From Micromussa lordhowensis (taxonomy: Eukaryota; Cnidaria; Anthozoa; Scleractinia; Lobophylliidae), in assembly GCA_964020085.1 (NCBI GenBank), contig OZ026599.1:32728229-32792228 (forward strand): a stretch of DNA of 64,000 bases. The letters run 5' to 3'. Shown here piece after piece: positions 47,901-56,400 of this stretch (within the stretch, counting starts at the first letter, position 1; every line of letters begins with the position of its first letter). The translations under genes and the position numbers were made by a program. Under the pieces are notes generated by a model. The model worked only from the letters and a program-made list of their open reading frames with translations, searched no databases and was not told the DNA's origin.

Positions 47901-48185
47901 ATATCGCCGAAAACGTTCGTAAAATACGAAGCAAAAACGAGGGGAACCAGTGCTTATCTCGATACCTTGACGCAGAAGAGTAAGGTACAAGAACAGGTTG
48001 CAGCTAAGACAGACATGCTTGAAGCCCAAGTGAGAGCAATGGTTCTTGAGGAAAAGCTCAAAATGGCTCGTGAGCGACTTGACGGATTGAAGAACTTTCC
48101 ACCACATAGCGAAGATAGCAGGTCTGAGAGTGCAGAAAGTGTGTCGGAGGAGTCAACATATGGAGACGAGACTCAAGAATCGTGA
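38987..48185 (+). CDS. giant coiled-coil protein, 2520 aa in two exons
   Basis: Exon 1 is 38987-39094 (36 codons, MAGMHRELVNNNDLFVDEG at the start) and exon 2 is 40731-48185. Both junctions are phase 0 with good signals (GAG|GTGAGA and TTCAG|GTT). Nearly the whole protein is Glu/Lys/Gln/Leu-rich heptad sequence, so a very long rod is expected. Breaks include a short region with Pro near residue 310, an acidic break (YDEDEFEDEESE, about residue 1480), a linker with TP and SP sites (HTPKSSPVKKPQTPKGK, about 1940-1960) that could be phosphorylated, and a Pro-containing stretch (KPISPKTFVKYEAKTRGTS, about 2425). The end is a Ser/Glu-rich acidic tail. A cytoskeletal, centrosomal or Golgi tether role would be usual for such proteins, but I cannot name an orthologue. 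More 5' exons cannot be excluded. Confidence 0.88.
39519..40345 (+). mobile_element. dead LINE reverse transcriptase fragment
   Basis: Reading across frames, RT landmarks appear in order: DAKAFDTVEW (motif A) at 39519, then YPLSPYFFILCVEILADAIR, EIKISQYAGGTTLILDG (motif C) near 39830, and later TLGVWLSNDPE and LCYNFLWGGKGDK. There are stops and frameshifts, and the catalytic YADD is YAGG. It looks L1-like among non-LTR elements, but the clade is uncertain. It lies in sense orientation in the intron of the coiled-coil gene. Confidence 0.8.
40480..40702 (+). repeat. single arm of the 14309-14935 foldback family
   Basis: TTAAGGGTGTTTTTAGCAGG, CATATTGTTGTTATGG and a GGAAACAGTATTGAGCCACC end match one arm of the large foldback element at 14309-14935. 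It stops about 28 bases before the acceptor of the 7.45-kb exon. Confidence 0.7.
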
Positions 48186-48934
48186 CAGCTCGGACTTGCG
48201 GCGCAAGACTCTTAACTAGGTCAAAAAAAGTACATGTCTGCGAGTTGAGCGGTAAATTTAAGCTAGAAAGTTATTTACAGGTCGGCGGCCTCGTACGGTA
48301 TTGAAATTTCTCGTTCATTGTCAGTGAACTCGTGCAGGTAAATCCCGATAATTCACGAGCAATGAGTGCGTTAACATTTTTATTATTCAAATACACTGCA
48401 CAATGAAATCGTCAAACTTTGAATCGGCCGAAGTCATGGGGTAATGACAGTGGTGTGTTCAATTTACACCACGGCTATTACACCACGATAATGACGTCAA
48501 GGTGGTTGTTTCGTCACAACTTAGTATCACGTGGTACAAATCAGCCAATCAGAAAATCGGAATTCGTACAGTGTATGAAAGGTGAATAATAATATTGATT
48601 ATTGGTCATGACGAGTAACGCCAAAGTCCTTATATAATGAGCAAAATTATAAATTGCAGTCCAGGAATGTTCAAGAATGGAAAACGCAAATCGCTGAATA
48701 AAGCAATATCCAGTAGATTGCACGACAGAATAGTGAACATCATCCGTGACAGAGGCTAGCTCAGAACAGGGAAAGCTAGAGAGGCATTGAGACACACTGG
48801 TGGTTCACAGGAGGAGCATTAGTCATCAGAAAAAGTGAGCGTTGTCCACTTTAGGCCAAGCTGTAATGTTCTACGTTTTATCCAATAGCCTGCAGTATCG
48901 AAAGATCTGCAAGTGATACCAATAGACACGAATA
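48186..48934. other. 3' flank of the coiled-coil gene
   Basis: No further exon is seen. Short ORFs on the minus strand lack motifs. Confidence 0.4.
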
Positions 48935-49086
48935 GGCCATTTCCAAATTACCTCTAGCCTCTCTCTCGAAGCGAGTCGGGTGTCAATCCTTTCCTATAAA
49001 AATGAGATTTCATTCACAAGCAAATTAAACTCATTTCGCGGTATAAATGCTTGTGCACCAGGGCTAAAGGCAAGTCGGAAATGGCC
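48935..49086. mobile_element. 152-bp MITE with GGCCATTTCC termini
   Basis: The ends GGCCATTTCC(A)AATTACC and, in reverse complement, GGCCATTTCCGACTTGCC form ~25-bp terminal inverted repeats, and both sides carry TA. A second copy lies at 60642-60784. Confidence 0.75.
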
Positions 49087-49679
49087 TATTTTAATTACGG
49101 GTACTTTTCCAATATGGTGCTACATTTGAACGTGTTAGAGTTTATATTTGCGGTTTTAACTTTACTATTTTGCTCTATTGATTGTTATCGACTTGGTTTT
49201 GTGCTTTACACTTGTATTGCTTCACAATGAACTATAGGTTTAAACTTAGTTTAGATTGATAATGTAACGAAAACACTAACGATTGTATGTACGTAACCTA
49301 TATTTTTTGGTTAGTATCGTTTTTATACATTATTCGGAAAAGCAAGATTTGTAAAGTTTTCGCAAACTATACAGAGTAAAAAGTGAACTTTGCAATGTTG
49401 CAAGCTCCGTTAACACGTAAACATTAACCTAGACAGTTGTATATGCATAGGATTTTGGCACAGCCTACTTTTTTGTACAACACGTCAATAGTGCCGTGAT
49501 AATAAAAGAGTTTCCTGGTTTTTTTAAAAAGAAAGGTTCAACAAAATCTTGTTTTATATTAAGAGAGAAAAGCTCTAAAGTTTCCTTCGCAGCTGTTGCT
49601 TTGGAAGTCTTTCCAGACTGCAGCTGACGACCCAAATAACAGTTATGAAGAAGTACTAAAATGTGAAGAAACAAAGTGG
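49087..49679. other. 3' flank between two convergent genes
   Basis: AT-rich region between the plus-strand coiled-coil gene and the end of the minus-strand protease gene. No feature recognised. Confidence 0.4.
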
Positions 49680-50431
49680 CTAAACACTAATTGTCTCATT
49701 TTGCGGTGCAATGGTACTCTCAATAAACGAAAGCATCATTTTAACATTGATAAAGACGCCATATTGTCCAGGATTTGAGCACCAATCTTCGGAAGACGTT
49801 ACTCCTGCCAGTACAGATCTTCCATCACCCCCCGGACAAACAACTGGCGCGCCATTCTCGACATTACAAAGTTCATCCTTTCCCGGAGGGGAACTAGCAC
49901 AGCGTTCATACTTAGTAACCATTCCGCCGTATGACGTATTACACAGCTCTGACGAGGCTAGTTCAATTTGTGCCTCGTTTAACACATTTGTGACACTTCC
50001 TGCCTTTTCCGTAGACTTCCAACCGCTCACATAACACGATGATCCCACGGGTAGCATTGTGTTTTCATCCGGAAGGCAGACTGGAATGACCCTTTGGTGA
50101 AGAACTGCCACACGTGTCATCTTCAACAATGTTATGTGCCCCAGTGGACTTGTAAAAATGTTATCAATCTTGATAGTTTCTTCGTATCCTTCAAGAACGG
50201 TTCTATTGTGCTCACCGAGTCGAGCATTCCAGTGTTCAGGATTGTGGCTTGAGTTCACACAAACTGCTGACGTCACGATCCAACGCTGGTCAATCAAAGA
50301 ACCGCTACACGCATGCGTGTTAGTGAAGAGCAATTCAACTTGCCACGGCCAGGAGCTAGGCCGAGCCTCGCTTCCGCTGACCGCGGGAGAACTTTGCGCG
50401 GGAAGAAAGCGAGTACCACATTTTGGATAAC
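49680..50431 (-). CDS. module 4: catalytically dead trypsin homologue (last exon)
   Basis: The trypsin fold is retained (SSWPWQVELL, CSGSLIDQRWIVTSAVC, VIPVCLPDEN, VLAGVTSS) with its cysteines and an intact frame to the stop. The catalytic His is Val (TSAVC for TSAHC), the Asp is His (LGHITLLK for DYDIAVIK), and the Ser is Asn (NVENGAP for TGDSGGP). The activation site R-IVGG is gone (SSPAVSGSEARP). About eleven residues before the Asp position are deleted. This is a serine protease homologue, which in other animals can bind or regulate partners. Confidence 0.93.
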
Positions 50432-53400
50432 CTAAACGGGATAAAAGAAAAGATTCTTATCTAAACTCACTAGCTAGTCAAGGAATAAAACAACCTTAGC
50501 AAAAGCTCTTCGATGTTACACAATTATTTCACTTTTTATAGCAACAGTGTCGGAAGGCTAAAGTTGGCATTTTAGGCAGACTGAAATAAGAGAGAGATAT
50601 ATTTTTTTTAATTCGGAACGCAAAGTATCATTCAGAAATATACGCTTTGACTAAGGGACATCAGATTTCCAGTTTTTACGACTTGTCCAGTCAGTTGGGA
50701 ATGATATTCCTAAATCGATTGCCATTACAGTGCACATACACTCTTAAAACCATTAGCCATGTAATAGAATTATACGCCAAACAGAATTTCATACAAAGTG
50801 CTTGAGGGTCTTAAAAAGTGCTACGTCACGGCTCATGAATCTTGAAAAATTTAGCCTTGATTTTTCAAGTTTGTCGTTTGTAATCTGTGCTAACCTTATC
50901 CATCCTTAACCATTCTCGTTCCGTTTTGGTTTATTATTGCATCCTTGGTGTTTTAGGAACTTAGCAAAGTATTATTTTGAGGTTTCCATCAATATAAAGG
51001 TGATTTTGTGCATCAGAAAAAATGACCAATAACTCGCGCGTAACATAGCTTCCTTAAGATTGGACGAACTGAACTTTTATACTTTAGGTAACTGAGGTGT
51101 TTTAAGATGAGTTCAGCTAAATGTAGGAATGATATATGTTCTAATTAGTGTAAAACATACCGTGTATTGTGCTCTCGATGAATGGCAACATGTACCGTAT
51201 ATCTAAGTATACGCCATATTTATTAGCTCGAGCGCATCCTTCTCCCCAGCTAACCACGCCCGTCAAAACAAAACTTCCATTCTCAATCTGGCAAGCAAGC
51301 GGTCCCCCGCTATCACCAGTGCACGCGTCCTTGCCGCCACCTTGAAACCCGGCGCAAAAGAATCGCTCGTTTAGCATGCCATTGTAGGAAATATTGCTGT
51401 TACAGACTTCTTTAGATACCAGGTTCACCTCCACCTCTCGAAGAACGTCAGAGTACTCAGCCGCATTTTCATCTTGTTTTCCCCATCCGGTGGCAACACA
51501 GGTTTTACCGGTTGCAAAACGAGTTTCCATTTCAGGCAGACAGATGGAGTGTACTCGTTTGTGGAACACGGCTGGCCGCTTAAGTTTGATGACCGCAATG
51601 TCGTAATCGCCAGTGTCTTCTGCGCTGCCCAGTATAAATCCAGGATGAATTGTTATCGTCTCAATATTGATCATTTCTTCGTAGCCCTCGAATTTTGTCT
51701 CGTTGTGTTCTCCAACCCTGACTTGCCACTGTTCAGGTTTGGTATACAAATAGAAACAATGTGCTGACGTCACAATCCACGAAGGGCCAATCAGAGATCC
51801 TCCGCAGTAGTGAGTAGTGCCATTGACCAGAAGATCGACTTGCCACGGCCAGGAGTTGGGGCGAGCCTCGCGTCCGCCCACGATGCGGGAGGAAATGGAA
51901 GGAACTGGACGAACTCCACAAGAAGGATAACCTGGAAACACGAACAAAGGCTAAGATTAGAAACAGAAATGAGGAATATTTTCCTTATAGGGTCATTTCA
52001 CTATCTATAGCTTCTAATAAAGTTTTCTAGAAACGGTGAAGCGCCCTGCAAGTTAGCCTCCAACACAGGCACTCATTGTACTCGTCACGCAGTTGTCCTC
52101 CTCTTCTGGGGGAGAATGATTGCGTGACGAGCCTAAAGAGCGTGTCTACATCCAACTAGCATTCACAGAAACACAAAAGAGGGTCAACACAAAGCCATAT
52201 CAGTTTATAAAAACATTAGACCAGTTGTACGGGTTCACGTTCGCTGTTACCACTGGCTAAAGGACAAGTAACGCGTCAACCTGGAAAACGTTTTAACTTC
52301 CATTAAAGACGTAATGACTGCCCGGGGGGATAAAAACCTTATATGGGCTATATAGGCATGTGCGGCCCCAAAGGGTAGGATTTTTCACCTGTTTTGGTCA
52401 TAAATAGTGTATGCTTTTTGCACTCTAGTCTTGAACTGGGTATGTTTTTTAGAAGAATCTTATTTTTCAGGTCATAAATAGGGTAATGGTTTTGGGAAGA
52501 GGGCCGCACACCCCCACCCAATTTTTCTGGGAGTACCCCAGCTCACGGGAATGATCACCGCTAGTCACATTTTCAAAATCCTTTCTCTAAAACACCTCGT
52601 ATTCCTATCTTTTAGAATCAGTGACGTATATGCTAAGTTAACTTTTGAGTTGAGAGTCAAAGGGTTTTTTTTTTAATCCATCACAGGCCATTTATTGGCA
52701 CTTATTTTAATCTTGAAATCTTAGTGTCTTTCATTTTCTTCATGATAATTCAGTTTTATCACAATTACAAGTATAACTAGTAAGCCACACATTTACGCAC
52801 TGCGGACCTATATTTTATATCGATAATATTTATCACAGCTCATCCGTGGACAGGACATTCCATACACCAACAAGTTCACATACCTCGGAAGTGTGCTTTG
52901 CCAAGATGGAGGTACTAGTGCAGATATACAAAGCAGACTGAACAAAGCAAGAAATGCATTTATGAGCTTAAGATCAGTATGGAGGTCGGCAAGCTACAGC
53001 ACAAAGACGAAGCTTAGAATCTATCAGAGCTGCGTACTGTCCACTCTCCTTTACGGCTCGGAATGCTGGCGAATGCTAGAACAGGATCTCCAAAGACTAG
53101 CATCCTTCCACACTACTAGCCTCAGGAAGATTCTGAGAATCGTCTGGCCCCAGAAAATATCAAACGATCAGCTATTGAGGCAAACCAAGCAGGAGGATAT
53201 CCGTACACTTATCACCAGGAGAAGATGGAGATGGATCGGACATGTGATGCGGAAGGCCAATAACAACATAGCCAGAACCGCAGTACACTGGACACCCGAA
53301 GGCAAACGAAGCAGAGGGCGCCCAAAAACAACTTGGCGCAGGACTGTAGGGAAGGAACTGAGGAAGCTCAATTACAGCTGGAGCACCATTGAAAAACTGG

Positions 53401-56400
53401 CTAAAGACAGGCAGGGCTGGAAGGATTTTGTTGCCGCCCTATGTGCCACACAGGCATGATGGGCAGTGATGATGATGATCCGTAGCAGGGCTATCGAGAA
53501 AATGTGGCCAGTGTAAGGAAAGTGGTGTAGCTTGATCTAGCTCATATATTATCTGGAGTAAACCAGCAATTTTATCATTGTAACTATTCAACATTAATTG
53601 CCGAAGAACTCAAACTCAGGAAAATACCAATCCTTATGTCAGTAAAGTAACTTTCATTTAGTAAAAAAAATTAACAAGGCTTTTATGGTACGGATTCTAG
53701 TGTGGATGAATGTTTGAACAAGGGTCCAGAATCCATCTCATAACAATCCTTGTTAGACGACATACATACCGTAAAGAGTGTTCTCAATAAATGGCAACAT
53801 GTACCGCACATCTAAGTATACGCCATATTTATTAGCTCGAGCGCATCCTTCTCCCCAGCTAACCACGCCCGTCAAAACAAAACTTCCATTCTCAATCTGG
53901 CAAGCAAGCGGTCCTCCGCTATCACCAGTGCACGCGTCCTTGCCGCCAGCTTGAAACCCGGCGCAAAAGTATCGCTCGTTTAGCATGCCATTGTAGGAAA
54001 TATTGCTGTTACAGACTTCTTTAGATACCAGGTTCACCTCCACCTCTCGAAGAACGTCAGAGTACTCTGCGGCATTTTCGTCTTGTTTTCCCCATCCGGT
54101 GGCAACACAGGTTTTACCGGTTGCAAAACGAGTTTCCATTTCAGGCAGACAGATTGAGTGTACTCGTTTGTGGAATACGGCTGGTCGCTTGAGTTTGATG
54201 ATCGCAATGTCGTAATCGCCAGTGTCTTCTGCGCTGCCCAGTATAAATCCAGGATGAATTGTTATCGTCTCGATATTGATCATTTCTTCGTAGCCCTCGA
54301 ATTTTGTCTCGTTGTGTTCTCCAACCCTGACTTGCCACTGTTCAGGTTTGGTATACAAATAGAAACAATGTGCTGACGTCATAATCCACAAAGGGCTAAT
54401 CAGAGAGCCTCCGCAGTAGTGAGTAGTGCCATTGACCAGAAGATCGACTTGCCACGGCCAGGAGTTGGGGCGAGCCTCGCGTCCGCCCACGATGCGGGAG
54501 GAAATGGAAGGAACTGGGCGAACTCCACACTCTGGGTAACCTGGCACGAGTGATGCAGGTATTAGCCAAAGCTACATACTCAAATAAACAATAACTTAAT
54601 CAAGTTTGATTTCAGTTGCGAACTAATAAAGAAAACATTAAACAGCACTGAATTTAATAAAAAGAGTCAAGACTGTTCAGTGTTAAGCCCTGGTCAAACG
54701 GGGAGTGATATTCCATAATAGCCAATAACAACTGTAGCCGTTTGACCACCAACTATCACGCACTTTCGTCAACTATCGTCAACTATCATTGATTTTCATC
54801 TTGTTGAAATTCTGCATGATTATTGGTGATGGTTTTTCCCATTTGATCACGGTTATGGTAGTTGATAAGAGTTAGGGGAGAATCAGCTTTCAGCTAGAAA
54901 ATGTCAGAATGAAAGTGATGAAGCGAAGATGAAACAATGCACAGAGTTTTCAGTACTTCAAGCTCTCACCGGTATTTGTGAATATTTTAGTTCAGATCGA
55001 GACCAACCTTGTACATTTGCGTCTTTAGTCCTTTTAATCAGCGGACTCGGTTAACTCGAAACTGGACTGTTTGTAACCTCAGACATAGTGCCGCTTATTG
55101 TTTACTTTATATGTTCACAACTGAAATTAAAGATCCCTGATATTTGATTACTGTTTCAATGCCAGTATTTTAAGCTGGGTAAGATTTAGTTTGTGGGAGG
55201 CGCGGTGGCCTCATGGTTAGTGCGCTCGACTCCGGATCGAGCGGTCCGGGTTCGAGCCCTGGCCTGGGACAGTGTGTTGTGTTCTTGGGCAAGACACTTT
55301 ACTCTCACAGTGCCTCTCTCCACCCAGGTGTATAAATGGGTACCTGTTATTTGTGGGGGAAACCTAACAAAATTGCAGGGGAGTGACCTGCGATGGACTA
55401 GCATCCCGTCCAGGGGAAGCAGAAATACTTCTAGCCGCTTCATGCTACAGAAACCGGGATAAGCTCCGGCAGCTATGAGCCAGCCTTGGCTCGAAGGCTT
55501 CACTTTACTTAAGATTTAGTTTGTTAGAATGACACCGCTAAACCTAAATTAAAAACAGAAAATATGTCGTGTTGTAGCGTTGATATAATTAATTAAATTC
55601 AATGCTTATTTAAACATTAGAGCCCCATTAACTGCATACCATATATGGTGCTTTCAATGAAGGGGAGGAATCGACGTACATCACTGTACACCCCAAACTT
55701 GAGGGGCCTCGCACATCCCACTCCCCAAGTCACCACACCAGCAAGGACCCATCTTCCTGCGCCATCTTGACACACTAAGGGTCCTCCACTGTCTCCTTGG
55801 CAGGCGTCCTTCCCTCCTTCTTCGTATCCTGCGCACATGTAGCGTTCTTTGATATACCCGTTATACGACCTCTCCTTGTTGCATTCCTCCCACGAAACTA
55901 TCGGTACTTCGTTTTCGTGTAGGACATCGGAAAAGTTGCCATTTTCACTGGTATGGCCCCAACCGGTCACGACGCAGACTCGGCCAACATCCTCGGCTAG
56001 AGTGGAGTCTTCATCTGGCAGACACACCGGGCTAACACGGCTGTAAAATGTGGCGGGTCTTTTGAGATGATAAAGCGCAAAGTCGTAGTCCCCTGCACTG
56101 ATGTGGGTAGGACGATCATGACTAAATCCAGGATGCATATAAAATTTGTCGCCCTCAACAACGTCCTCGTAACCTTCAAGTGTTTTACTGTGGTGTTCCC
56201 CGAGGCGTAGCTCTCTGGGGAAGTCGCCCGAGTAAAAATTGTCCACGCAGTGCGCTGCTGTTATGATCCACTGTGGATGAATGAGCGATCCGCCGCACCA
56301 ATGACTAGTTCCATTCACCAGAATTTCCACTTGCCATGGCCACGAGTTTGGACGGGCTTCGCTGCCACCGACAATTCGCCTTCGGCGAGAATGACGATTC

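Larger units (their letters stand above)
51932..53769. other. intron between modules 2 and 3, holding two transposon remnants
   Basis: Contains a GGGGGTACTCC-type repeat and an antisense LINE 3' end (separate entries). A palindrome-like stretch near 52070-52130 reads GTACTCGTCACGCA and TGCGTGACGAGCC. No extra exon or signal peptide was found, which favours joining modules 2 and 3. Confidence 0.5.

Noticed and set aside
40746..48185. Minus-strand ORFs antisense to the coiled-coil gene
   Set aside because: They are Ser/Leu/Phe-rich reverse readings of Glu/Lys-rich codons and have no independent support.
49680..56330. Four separate single-exon protease genes
   Set aside because: Not fully excluded, but each lacks a signal peptide and starts at an acceptor in phase 1, and three have strong donors just before their stops. 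A single mosaic gene explains this better.
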